DNA of 64,000 bases from BOG-908 sp963751795. GTDB taxonomy: Bacteria > Pseudomonadota > Alphaproteobacteria > Acetobacterales > Acetobacteraceae. Under the pieces are notes generated by a model. That model did no database searches. It had not been told where the DNA came from and saw only the letters and a program-made list of their open reading frames with translations. This document shows, piece by piece, positions 35,129 to 42,937 of the stretch. The stretch spans positions 248,001-312,000 of the forward strand of contig CAVVVI010000004.1 in assembly GCA_963751795.1 (NCBI GenBank), given 5' to 3'. The translations under genes were made by a program, and so were the position numbers. The number at the start of each line of letters is the position of its first letter. Position 1 is the stretch's first letter.

Positions 35129-35758
35129 CTGTCCGCCACTGCCATCCATGCCGCCAGCCCCGGCCGCGCGCCGGCCCGCTACACCAGGCTGGCGATGCTG
35201 TTCCACTGGCTGGTGGCCGCGGGGATCGCGGCCAATTTCCTGATCATCTGGACGGTGGACAGCCTGCCGAAATCGGCCGAGCGGCCGATGGTGAACCTGC
35301 ACAAGTCGATCGGGCTGACGGTGCTGGGCCTGGCGATCATGCGGCTGCTGTGGCGCTACGCGAACCCGCCGCCGGCGATGCCCGCGCACTACAAGAAGTG
35401 GGAGCGGATGCTGGCGCATGCGGCGCATTACAGCCTGTATGCGCTGATCTTTCTGATGCCGATCACCGGCTGGATCCATGACAGCGCGTGGAAGGGGGCG
35501 GCGGGCAATCCGTTGCGGCTGTTCGGGGTCATTCCGTGGTTCCGGCTGGGCTTCATCCAGGACCAGGACCCGGCGACCAAGGAGCAGATCCACAGCATAT
35601 TCGCGCAGATCCATGGCGTGCTGGGCTGGGTGCTGCTGGCGGTGTTCGCGCTGCACGTGGCGGGCGCGCTGAAGCACCAGTGGCTGGACCGCGAGCCCGA
35701 GTTGCAGCGCATGCTGCCCGAGAGCGTGCTGGGCGGCGGGGATGCGGGCCGGGGCTAG
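35129..35758 (+). CDS. Cytochrome b561 family protein, probable CTG start
   Basis: A protein of about 209 residues with four membrane segments and di-heme His ligands in MLFHWL, NLHKSIG, HAAHYSLY and IHGVLGW to HVAGALKH. It would pass electrons between ubiquinol and a periplasmic acceptor such as superoxide. The conserved RYTRLAMLFHWL start needs translation to begin before ATG 35195. The only good ribosome site, AGGAGG at 35118-35123, is followed 5 bases later by an in-frame CTG (35129), which I take as the start. Its TAG stop interlocks with the trmB stop. Confidence 0.82.
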   Translation: MSATAIHAASPGRAPARYTRLAMLFHWLVAAGIAANFLIIWTVDSLPKSAERPMVNLHKSIGLTVLGLAIMRLLWRYANPPPAMPAHYKKWERMLAHAAHYSLYALIFLMPITGWIHDSAWKGAAGNPLRLFGVIPWFRLGFIQDQDPATKEQIHSIFAQIHGVLGWVLLAVFALHVAGALKHQWLDREPELQRMLPESVLGGGDAGRG

Positions 35759-36435
35759 GCGGCACCGCGCCGGATGAAGCGCCAGTAAAGCGGGGTGCGG
35801 CCGGCCGCGTGGGCTTTGGCTTCGTAGCGGGTGGGTGGCCAGCCCGCGGGGCGTTCAGCGGCGGGCGTGGCGGGTTCGAACTCCGGCCGGGCGGTCATCA
35901 CTTCGGTGACCCAGGCCTGGTAGGTCGGGTCGTCGGTGGCGATGCGCCATTCGGCGCCGGGGGCCATGCGGCTGGCGACGAGCGAGACGGTTTCGGGGTG
36001 GACGAAGCGACGCTTGGCGTGGCGGGCTTTGGGCCAGGGGTCGGGGAAGAGCAGGAAGAGGCGGTGCAGGCTGGCTTCGGGCAGGGCGCGCAGCAGGGTG
36101 CGGGCGTCGTCGGGCCAGATGCGCAGGTTGGGCGGCAAGGGTGCCGTGGCCTCGCCGCCTTCGGGGACCAGGGCGGCGAGGAGCGAGCAGAGGCCCTGTT
36201 CGAAGACTTCGCAGGCGATCAGGCCGGCCTGCGGGTTGGCGGCGATCGTGGCGCGGCTGTGCTCGCCGCCGCCGAAGCCGACTTCGAGCCAGGTTTCGGT
36301 GACCGGCGGCGAGAAAGGGCTGAGCGCCAGGCGCGGCAAGGTGACGTCGAGCAGCAATTGCTGGCGCGGCCGCAGCGCATGCGTCCGCTGCCGCCCATAA
36401 AGCCGATCCGGCGGCGCCTTCACCTCCACGCCCAT
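35755..36435 (-). CDS. trmB: tRNA (guanine-N7)-methyltransferase TrmB
   Basis: A 226-residue SAM-dependent enzyme that makes m7G46 in tRNA. LYGRQRTHALRPRQQLLLD is the family start; WLEVGFGGGEH binds SAM; FLLFPDPWPKARHAKRRFV is the signature. ATG 36435 (MGVEVKAPP). It follows metK, which supplies its SAM, a conserved alphaproteobacterial order. Its stop overlaps that of the cytochrome b561 gene on the other strand. Confidence 0.95.
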   Translation of the reverse strand: MGVEVKAPPDRLYGRQRTHALRPRQQLLLDVTLPRLALSPFSPPVTETWLEVGFGGGEHSRATIAANPQAGLIACEVFEQGLCSLLAALVPEGGEATAPLPPNLRIWPDDARTLLRALPEASLHRLFLLFPDPWPKARHAKRRFVHPETVSLVASRMAPGAEWRIATDDPTYQAWVTEVMTARPEFEPATPAAERPAGWPPTRYEAKAHAAGRTPLYWRFIRRGAA

Positions 36436-36467
36436 CTCCGGCCTATCCCCGCGACAGCGCAGGGACC

Positions 36468-37649
36468 TTACCTGTTGAACGCCGAGCGCAAAGCCGGAAC
36501 CAGATCGGTCTGCTCCCAGGTGAACAGCCCGTTTTCCGCCGTCCGGCCGAAATGCCCGTAGGCGCTGGTGGGCACGTAGATGGGTGCGTTGAGGTGCAGG
36601 TGCTCGCGGATGCCGCGGGGCGAAAGGTTCATCAGCTCGCGCAGGGTGCGCTCCAGATGCGCCTCGTCCACGTCCTGCCCGGTGCCGTGCAGCTCGACAT
36701 AGACGCTGAGCGGGTAGGCGACGCCGATGGCGTAGCTGATCTGCAGGGTGCAGCGCTCGGCCAGGCCGGCGGCGACAACGTTCTTGGCGAGGTAGCGGGC
36801 GGCGTAGGCGGCGCTGCGGTCCACCTTGGTGGGGTCCTTGCCGGAGAAGGCGCCGCCGCCGTGCGGGGCCGCGCCGCCGTAGGTGTCCACGATGATCTTG
36901 CGGCCGGTCAGCCCGCAATCGCCGTCGGGCCCGCCGATGACGAAGTTGCCGGTAGGGTTGATGTAGAGTTCGTCGTCGGCGCACATCCAGCCGTCGGGGA
37001 GTGCCTCGGCGATGAGGGGGCGGATTGCGTGCTGGATGGCTTCCTGGCTCATGCCCGCCTCGTGCTGGGTGGAGAGCACGACGGAGGTGGCGCCGACCGG
37101 CTTGCCGTCCACGTAGCGCAGCGTGACCTGGCTTTTGGCATCGGGCAGCAGGCCGGCGGCGCGCGGGTCGTTGGCGCGGCGCAGTTCGCTGATGCGGCGC
37201 AGGATGAGGTGGGCATAGTGGATCGGCGCCGGCATCAGGCTTGGCGTTTCGGTGGTGGCGTAGCCGAACATGATGCCCTGGTCGCCGGCGCCTTCATCCT
37301 TGTTGCCGGCGCTGTCCACGCCGACGGCGATATCCTGGCTTTGGGCGTGCAGGTGGCATTCGACATGGGCGTGGCGCCAGGAGAAGCCTTCCTGGTCGTA
37401 GCCGATGTCGCGCACGGCCTCGCGGGCCAGGTGCATGAGCATTTCGTGGCTGACGCTTTCCGGGCCGCGGGTTTCGCCGGCCAGGATGATGCGGTTGGTG
37501 GTGACCATGGTTTCGCAGGCGACGCGGGACAGCGGATCGGCGGTGAGGAAGGCATCGAGCACGGTGTCGCTGATGCGGTCGGCGACCTTGTCCGGATGGC
37601 CTTCGGAGACCGATTCGGACGTGAACAGGAAGTCACCCTTGTCGCGCAT
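36468..37649 (-). CDS. metK: S-adenosylmethionine synthetase MetK
   Basis: A 393-residue cytosolic enzyme making SAM from methionine and ATP. FTSESVSEGHPDKVADRISD at the start, GAGDQGIMFGYA and GGGAFSGKDPTKVDRSAAY are the diagnostic blocks. Full length. It is preceded by a 140-base leader with a strong nested hairpin and followed 32 bases later by trmB. Confidence 0.98.
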   Translation of the reverse strand: MRDKGDFLFTSESVSEGHPDKVADRISDTVLDAFLTADPLSRVACETMVTTNRIILAGETRGPESVSHEMLMHLAREAVRDIGYDQEGFSWRHAHVECHLHAQSQDIAVGVDSAGNKDEGAGDQGIMFGYATTETPSLMPAPIHYAHLILRRISELRRANDPRAAGLLPDAKSQVTLRYVDGKPVGATSVVLSTQHEAGMSQEAIQHAIRPLIAEALPDGWMCADDELYINPTGNFVIGGPDGDCGLTGRKIIVDTYGGAAPHGGGAFSGKDPTKVDRSAAYAARYLAKNVVAAGLAERCTLQISYAIGVAYPLSVYVELHGTGQDVDEAHLERTLRELMNLSPRGIREHLHLNAPIYVPTSAYGHFGRTAENGLFTWEQTDLVPALRSAFNR

Positions 37650-37685
37650 AGTGTCTGTAATCCGTTCGCCGATGGTTGGGAGTGG

Positions 37686-37726
37686 GCACGCGCAGTCCTG
37701 CGGGCCCGGACGGGCCGCGCGCGTGC
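37686..37726 (-). promoter_or_regulatory. Nested hairpin in the metK leader
   Basis: GCACGCGC at 37686-37693 pairs perfectly with GCGCGTGC at 37719-37726, enclosing an inner 5-bp hairpin GGCCC/GGGCC (37703-37707 with 37712-37716, loop GGAC). It lies 37 bases before the metK ATG and 65 bases after the previous gene's stop. It could end the upstream transcript or act in the metK leader. I could not match it to a known SAM riboswitch class. Confidence 0.45.
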
Positions 37727-37790
37727 GGCAGGCTGCATGGCGGAAAGGCCACCCTGGGTCAAGTTCGGGAGGCGGCCGGCGGGCGGGGGC

Positions 37791-38882
37791 TCAGGCGAGC
37801 AGGGCGTGCATGCCTTGGGCGATGCGGGTGACGATGGCGGCGGCGGGTTCGGCGCAAGCCAGCCGGGCGGATTGGCCGGCCCAGCTCTGCATCTGGTCGA
37901 GCCGGCCGGTGGTGGCGCCGGCTTCGCGCAGCGCGCGGGTGAGGCCGCGCTGGATGGGGTAGGGGGCGGGCGGCGGTGCTGCGGGGCCGGCGGCGGCGCG
38001 GACATAGGCGGTGGCCAGGCTGCGGCCGGCGCGGCCGCTGAAGGCGCGGGTGAGGCTTGTATCTTCGGGTGCGGCTGCGGCCAGAGCGTCGGCCCAGGCG
38101 GGGTGGATGGCGGCTTCGGGGCTGCGGAGGAGGGCGGTGCCGAGCTGGACGGCGCTGGCGCCGAGCAGGAGGGCGGCCGCCGCGGTGCGCGCGTCGGCGA
38201 TGCCGCCGGCGGCCACGATCGGCAGGCGGGTGGCGTCCGCGATGGCGGGCAGCAGGGCGAACAGGCCGACGGATTGCGCCTCGGCGGTGGCGGCATCGAA
38301 GCAGCCGCGGTGGCCGCCGGCTTCCGCACCTTGGGCGACGAGCACCTGCGCGCCGGCGGCTTCGGCCGCGCGGGCCTCGGCCACGGTGGTGACGGTGGCC
38401 CACCAGGCGATGCCGCGCTGGCGGGCGCGGGCGACGAGGCCGGGCGGGAACAGGCCCATGATGCTGGAGATGGCGGCCGGGGCGGCGTCGAGCAGGGCGT
38501 CGCACTGGGCGGCGAAATCGGGCAGGGCGGCTTCGGTGTCGGCGGGGGCGCCGGCGGGCGCCCAGGTGGCGAGATAGTCGCGCAGGCGGGCTTCGTGCGC
38601 CGGATCGCGGGGCGGCGGCGGGTCGGGCACCCAGAGGTTGAGCAGGAGCGGGCCGGTGGCGGCGGCGCGGAAGGCCGCCACCCAGGCGGCGAGCGCGGCG
38701 GGCGGCATCAGCAGCGCGCCGCACGCGCCCATGCCGCCGGCATTGGCGACCGCGGCGGCCAGCGCCGGCGGGCAGGCGCCGGCCATGGGTGCCATGATGA
38801 CGGGCGTGCGCAGGCCGTAGGCGGCGCAGAACGCGGCGGCGCGTTGCAGCGCGGCGAATCGGGTGGGGGGTTCATCCGCCAT
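37791..38882 (-). CDS. Nitronate monooxygenase / NAD(P)H-dependent flavin oxidoreductase
   Basis: A 363-residue TIM-barrel FMN enzyme. TPVIMAPMAG near the start, VAQGAEAGGHRG, VAAGGIADA and LGASAVQLGTALL are the flavin-binding signatures of class I nitronate monooxygenases, which oxidise alkyl nitronates. Its start overlaps the end of a flavin reductase gene by 11 bases, so both are made together. Some homologues are quinone reductases, so substrate is open. Confidence 0.9.
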   Translation of the reverse strand: MADEPPTRFAALQRAAAFCAAYGLRTPVIMAPMAGACPPALAAAVANAGGMGACGALLMPPAALAAWVAAFRAAATGPLLLNLWVPDPPPPRDPAHEARLRDYLATWAPAGAPADTEAALPDFAAQCDALLDAAPAAISSIMGLFPPGLVARARQRGIAWWATVTTVAEARAAEAAGAQVLVAQGAEAGGHRGCFDAATAEAQSVGLFALLPAIADATRLPIVAAGGIADARTAAAALLLGASAVQLGTALLRSPEAAIHPAWADALAAAAPEDTSLTRAFSGRAGRSLATAYVRAAAGPAAPPPAPYPIQRGLTRALREAGATTGRLDQMQSWAGQSARLACAEPAAAIVTRIAQGMHALLA

Positions 38883-39381
38883 AGAAGTAGCGCTCCCCCA
38901 GTTCGCACAGGTGCAGCACCATCTCGTCCGGCCTGGCCTGTTCGGGCAGGCGCATGTGGGCTTCGATCACTTCGGCGATGATCGGGTGGTGGTCGCCGAA
39001 TTCCAGCACGGCGCGCACGGCGAGTTCCAGCACGGCGGGTGCATCGTCGAGCAGCGGCAGGCCGGTGGCGGGCGAGGGTTTGACGCCCCAGCCGGAGAGG
39101 GTGGCGCCGCGCGGCTCGGCGGGGCGCTGGGTGAAGGCCAGCGCCTCGGCGGCGTCGTCGCGGCCCAGCATGTGGAGCGTGAAGGCGTTGGTGGCGCGGA
39201 TGGCGGCGTAGATGGGGCTGGCGGCGGGCAGGGCCACGGTGACCAGCGGCGGCGCGAACGAGGTTTGCGTGACCCAGTGGGTGGTGGCCGCGTACGGGAA
39301 GCCGGCAGCATCGCGCGCGGTGACGATGTGCACGCCGTAGGGGATCATGCGCAGGGCGAAGGTTTTGCTGCTGGCTAGCAT
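38872..39381 (-). CDS. Flavin reductase family protein (FMN-binding split barrel)
   Basis: A 169-residue protein. YGVHIVTARDAAGFPYAATT and FAPPLVTVALP are the core of the FMN-binding split barrel; FGDHHPIIAEV fits the C-terminal part with its conserved His pair. Members reduce FMN for a partner monooxygenase or act as flavin-bound oxidoreductases. The overlap with the downstream nitronate monooxygenase gene suggests a functional pair. Confidence 0.85.
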   Translation of the reverse strand: MLASSKTFALRMIPYGVHIVTARDAAGFPYAATTHWVTQTSFAPPLVTVALPAASPIYAAIRATNAFTLHMLGRDDAAEALAFTQRPAEPRGATLSGWGVKPSPATGLPLLDDAPAVLELAVRAVLEFGDHHPIIAEVIEAHMRLPEQARPDEMVLHLCELGERYFYGG

Positions 39382-39430
39382 GGCGTAGCGGGGCGGGCGC
39401 CTGCCCGGGAGGGCGGGCGCCCGCTTCGGC

Positions 39431-40411
39431 TCAATCGAACAGCGCGGTGGAGATGTAGCGCTCGGCGAACGAGGGGATGATCGTGACGATGCGCTTGCCG
39501 GCCATCTCTGGCCGGGCGCCCAGGCGCAGGGCAGCCACGAGCGCCGAGCCGGACGAGATGCCGCCGGGGATGCCTTCGGTGCGGGCGAGGCGGCGGGCGG
39601 CGGCGAAGCTTTCCTCGTTGCCGACCTGGATCACCTCGTCGATCAGCCCGGTTTGCAGCACGGCAGGCACGAAGCCGGCGCCCAGGCCTTGCAGCGGATG
39701 CGGGCCGGGCTCGCCGCCGGAGAGGACGTGGCTGGCTTCGGGTTCGACGGCGACCATGCGGATGGCCGGGTTGCGCTGCTTGAGAACCTGGCCCACCCCG
39801 GTGAGGGTGCCGCCGGTGCCGACACCGCTGACGACGGCATCCACCTGGCCGGCGGTATCGTGCCAGATTTCCTCGGCCGTGGTGTTGCGGTGGATTTCCG
39901 GATTGGCGCCGTTGCCGAACTGGTTGGGGCTGACGGCGTGCGGGATGGTGGCCAGCAGCTCCTCGGCGCGGCTGATAGCGGCGCGCATGCCGCCGGCCTT
40001 GGGCGTGAGTTCGATCTGGGCGCCGAGGAAGGCGAGCATCTTGCGGCGTTCGACGCTGACGCTTTCCGGCATGGTGAGGATGAGGCGGTAGCCGCGGCTG
40101 GCGCACATGAAGGCGAGGCCGATGCCGGTGTTGCCAGAGGTGGGCTCGATTATGGTGCTGTCGGGCAGGATGGTGCCGGCGGCTTCCATCGCCAGGATCA
40201 TGTTGACGCCGATACGGTCCTTCACGCTGCTGGTCGGGTTGAAGAATTCCAGCTTGAGGCAGATGTCGGCGGCGATGCCGTCCTCACGCGTGATGCGCGG
40301 GATGCGCACCAGCGGGGTGTTGCCGATGGTTTCGGCGATGCTGTCGTAGATGCGGCCGCGCAGCGGCGGGTCGAAGCGCAGCTTCTTGAGCTCGGGGGCG
40401 TGGGTGTCCAT
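39431..40411 (-). CDS. cysK: Cysteine synthase A (O-acetylserine sulfhydrylase)
   Basis: A 326-residue PLP enzyme forming cysteine from O-acetylserine and sulfide. The PLP Lys is K64 in TSSVKDRIG; EPTSGNTGIGLA and GVGTGGTLTGVG bind substrate and PLP phosphate. ATG 40411 (MDTHAP) has AGGAG at good spacing. An N-terminal lead of about 18 residues before RIYDSIAETIGNTPL is slightly longer than usual. Divergent from aat with 70 bases between starts, which must contain both promoters. Confidence 0.95.
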   Translation of the reverse strand: MDTHAPELKKLRFDPPLRGRIYDSIAETIGNTPLVRIPRITREDGIAADICLKLEFFNPTSSVKDRIGVNMILAMEAAGTILPDSTIIEPTSGNTGIGLAFMCASRGYRLILTMPESVSVERRKMLAFLGAQIELTPKAGGMRAAISRAEELLATIPHAVSPNQFGNGANPEIHRNTTAEEIWHDTAGQVDAVVSGVGTGGTLTGVGQVLKQRNPAIRMVAVEPEASHVLSGGEPGPHPLQGLGAGFVPAVLQTGLIDEVIQVGNEESFAAARRLARTEGIPGGISSGSALVAALRLGARPEMAGKRIVTIIPSFAERYISTALFD

Positions 40412-40481
40412 CGGCGGTCTCCTGGTGGGCGGGCCATGTTCGGGGTGGCGGTGGGGCGATGCTTTCGCCAAACTGGCCGCC

Positions 40482-41132
40482 ATGTCCAGGCGGCACTTCG
40501 ACGTGACCCCCGATCTGATGCTGCGCGCCTATCGCGCCGGCCTGTTTCCGATGGCGGAAACACGCGGCGGCGACCGGCTGTACTGGCTCGACCCCGAGCA
40601 GCGCGGGATATTGCCGCTGGACGGTTTCCACCTGCCGCGGCGGCTGCGGCGCACGGTGGCCAGCGGCGGCTACCGGGTGACCGCGAACGTCGATTTTGCC
40701 GGGGTGATCGCCGGCTGTGCGGCGCCCGGGGCGGGGCGGGAGGATACCTGGATCAACGGCGACATCGAGCGGCTGTTCGGCGCGCTGCATGCGCGCGGGC
40801 ATGCCCACAGCATCGAGGTGTGGCTGGAGGACGGCTTGGTGGGCGGGCTGTACGGGGTGGTGCTGGGCGGGGCGTTCTTCGGCGAGAGCATGTTCAGCAC
40901 GGCGCGCGATGCTTCCAAGGTGGCGCTGGTGCATCTGGTGGCGCGGCTGCGGCTGGGCGGCTTCAGCCTGCTGGATACGCAGTTCGTGACCGCGCATCTG
41001 AGCCAGTTCGGCGCCTGCGAGGTGCCGCGCGACGCCTACAAGGCGATGCTGGAGCGGGCGGCGCGGCAGCCTGCGCGCTGGATCAGCGATCCGGGGGGCG
41101 AGGCGCTGGCCGGTGCGATTGCGGCGCTTTAG
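40482..41132 (+). CDS. aat: Leucyl/phenylalanyl-tRNA-protein transferase Aat
   Basis: A 216-residue cytosolic enzyme that adds Leu or Phe to N-terminal Lys/Arg of proteins, marking them for ClpS-ClpAP. LMLRAYRAGLFPMAE, GGLYGVVLGGAFFGESMFS and LLDTQFVTAHLSQFGA are family blocks. ATG 40482. Followed at once by terminator-type repeats. No clpS or clpA nearby. Confidence 0.97.
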   Translation: MSRRHFDVTPDLMLRAYRAGLFPMAETRGGDRLYWLDPEQRGILPLDGFHLPRRLRRTVASGGYRVTANVDFAGVIAGCAAPGAGREDTWINGDIERLFGALHARGHAHSIEVWLEDGLVGGLYGVVLGGAFFGESMFSTARDASKVALVHLVARLRLGGFSLLDTQFVTAHLSQFGACEVPRDAYKAMLERAARQPARWISDPGGEALAGAIAAL

Positions 41133-41143
41133 CAGGGTTCAGG

Positions 41144-41162
41144 CAAGGGGCTTTGCCCCTTG
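41144..41162 (+). terminator. Hairpin after aat
   Basis: CAAGGGGC pairs with GCCCCTTG around a TTT loop, starting 11 bases past the aat stop. A longer family B repeat follows at 41203-41261. Together they probably end the aat transcript, though neither is followed by a T run. Confidence 0.55.
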
Positions 41163-41202
41163 ACCCAATCAAAGGCGAGCCTTTGAAATCCTTGACTTAG
41201 AG

Positions 41203-41261
41203 TGATTGGGGGTTTGGGGTCTCAGACCCCAACGGGGTCCAGGGGCAGAGCCCCTGGCCTT
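41203..41261. repeat. Family B hairpin repeat, copy 2 (between aat and exported genes)
   Basis: Opposite-orientation copy of the element at 32000-32058: a GGGGTCTCAGACCCC palindrome, then ACGGGGT, then CAGGGGCAGAGCCCCTG and GCCTTCC. By eye the shared part runs over about 50 bases with only a few changes, and the changes inside the first stem are compensatory (TCTCAGA versus TTTCAAA), as expected if the hairpin itself is selected. Confidence 0.75.
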
Positions 41262-41323
41262 CCTGGACAGCCTGCCATGAGGTAGCGCTTGCATTTCCGC
41301 GCGCCGGCGGCTCCCTTCGGGGC

Positions 41324-41899
41324 ATGCATCATGCCCTTGCCGCCCTCCTCCTCAGCGCCTCGGCGGCGCAGGCCGCGCCGCTGCTGGTGCCGCTGCGTGA
41401 CGTGACGGTGGAGTATGCGGTGACGCCGCGCGACCATGCGCCGCTGGATGTGCACGTAGCCATCGAGGCGGGCGGGCGGCATCTGCGGGTAACCAGCGCG
41501 GAGCTGCCGACGGCGTTCATCGTGGACCGGCCCGAGGGGGTGGCCACCATCCTGCTGCCGATGCTGAAGCTGTATGCGACGGTGGGCGTGGGTGCCTACG
41601 ACCCGGAGCGCACGGTGCTGCGGGGCGCGCGCTTCGAGCGGCACAACCAGCACAGCGTGGCCGGGCTGGTTTGCACCGAGTGGACCGCCGCCTCCGCACA
41701 GGGGCAGGCGCAGGCGTGCATCACCGTCGACGGGGTGATCCTGCAGGGCCAGGCGGCGGACCGGCACGGGCTGCTAGGGCGCGTGCGGGCGACCCGCGTG
41801 CAGTTCGGCGCGCTGGACCCGGTGCTGTTCCGCCGGCCGGAGGATTACAGCAACGCCGGATCGCTGCCGCTGGACGGGTTCGGGGGTGGCGCGCCGTGA
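41324..41899 (+). CDS. Exported protein of unknown function, first of a paralogue pair
   Basis: A 191-residue protein with a signal peptide (MHHALAALLLSASAAQA). The mature part is predicted mostly beta: DVTVEYAVTPR, GGRHLRVTSAEL, ATILLPMLKLYATV, then AGLVCTEWTAASAQGQAQAC and GVILQG. The next gene shows the same order of blocks (DVDVTYRVPVP, GLACTEWRTVDTRGQETLAC, GVLLRA), so the two are diverged tandem duplicates. Two Cys in the shared block could form a disulfide. No family recognised. Its TGA overlaps the next GTG. Confidence 0.7.
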   Translation: MHHALAALLLSASAAQAAPLLVPLRDVTVEYAVTPRDHAPLDVHVAIEAGGRHLRVTSAELPTAFIVDRPEGVATILLPMLKLYATVGVGAYDPERTVLRGARFERHNQHSVAGLVCTEWTAASAQGQAQACITVDGVILQGQAADRHGLLGRVRATRVQFGALDPVLFRRPEDYSNAGSLPLDGFGGGAP

Positions 41900-42459
41900 G
41901 GCGGCTGGCCTGGGTGGCGTTGGCTGGCATGATGGCCGGGCCGGCCTTGGCGCAGGGGGGTGCGCAGCCCGGCCCGGTGGTGCAGCCGACGCGCGACGTG
42001 GACGTGACGTATCGCGTGCCGGTGCCGGGGGGCGGGGCGGCGAGCCTGCTGCAGCGGCTGCGCTGGTCGGCGGCGCGGCGGCAGCAGCGGGTGGACCTGC
42101 CGACTTCGGGCAACTGGATGGTGCTGGATTTCGGCGCGCACCGCATGGCGCTGGTGAATGACGGCAGCCGCGAGGTGATCGACCTGCCCAGCCCGCGCAA
42201 TGCCGACCAGCCGGGCGGCGGGGCGGGTTTCACCCGCGTGGCGCCGGCGAACGTGGACGGGCTGGCCTGCACGGAATGGCGCACGGTGGATACGCGCGGG
42301 CAGGAGACGCTGGCCTGCTACACCGATGACGGCGTGCTGCTGCGCGCGATCGCCGGCACGCGCGTGCTGATGCAGGCCGTGCACGTGGCCTACACGCCGC
42401 AGGGCGAGGAGGTGTTCGCCACGCCGCCGGGCTATACGCATCAGCAGAGCAGCCGGTGA
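41896..42459 (+). CDS. Exported protein of unknown function, second of a paralogue pair
   Basis: A 187-residue protein with a signal peptide (RRLAWVALAGMMAGPALA). Start is GTG 41896 within the GTGA overlap with the previous stop; an upstream ATG in the same open frame would lie inside that gene. It repeats the layout of its neighbour: DVDVTYRVP, a beta-rich middle (MVLDFGAHRMALVND), then GLACTEWRTVD and LACYTDDGVLL. Function unknown; probably works with the gene before it in the periplasm. Confidence 0.7.
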   Translation: MRRLAWVALAGMMAGPALAQGGAQPGPVVQPTRDVDVTYRVPVPGGGAASLLQRLRWSAARRQQRVDLPTSGNWMVLDFGAHRMALVNDGSREVIDLPSPRNADQPGGGAGFTRVAPANVDGLACTEWRTVDTRGQETLACYTDDGVLLRAIAGTRVLMQAVHVAYTPQGEEVFATPPGYTHQQSSR

Positions 42460-42470
42460 GGGATGGGCAG

Positions 42471-42908
42471 ATGATGTGGAACAGGGTTTTGGCCGGGATG
42501 GCGGTGGGCCTGGTGGCCTGCATGGCCAGCGCGCAGGCGGCGACGTTGCGGCTGGTGGAGCGCGCGGAGGGCAACGCCACGCATGTGCATGGCGGCAGCG
42601 GCGCCGACAACGTGGGCGATATCCTGACCTTCTATAATCCGGTGTACGACGCCGACAATACGATGCGCATGGGCAGCGACCAGGGCTATTGCGTGCGCCT
42701 GGTGGTGGGGCAGATTTATGAGTGCCACTGGACGCTGAGCCTGGCGCACGGGCAGATCGTGGTGGACGGGCCGTTCCTGGATGCCGGCAATTCGACGCTG
42801 GCGGTGACCGGCGGGACCGGCGAGTTCAGCGGTGCACGCGGCGAGATGCGGCTGCACGCGCGCGACGCCAAGGGCAGCGCTTACGATTACACGTATGATT
42901 TGAAGTAG
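42471..42908 (+). CDS. Exported allene-oxide-cyclase-like barrel protein
   Basis: A 145-residue exported protein. The signal peptide (MMWNRVLAGMAVGLVAC to AQAA) leads to a small beta-barrel like plant allene oxide cyclase and dirigent proteins: GDILTFYNPVYD, GSDQGYCVR, YECHWTLSLAHGQIVVDGPF, VTGGTGEFSGARGEM and a C-terminal AYDYTYDL. Bacterial members are common but of unknown function. ATG 42471 has GAGGG 9 bases before it; GTG 42456, overlapping the previous stop, is the alternative. Third gene of a coupled exported trio. Confidence 0.8.
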   Translation: MMWNRVLAGMAVGLVACMASAQAATLRLVERAEGNATHVHGGSGADNVGDILTFYNPVYDADNTMRMGSDQGYCVRLVVGQIYECHWTLSLAHGQIVVDGPFLDAGNSTLAVTGGTGEFSGARGEMRLHARDAKGSAYDYTYDLK

Positions 42909-42937
42909 CGCGGGCGATTTGAAGTAACGCGGGCCGT

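Noticed and set aside
37650..37790. SAM-II or SAM/SAH riboswitch before metK
   Set aside because: A stem is present, but I could not find the conserved cores of these classes by eye. Recorded only as a hairpin.
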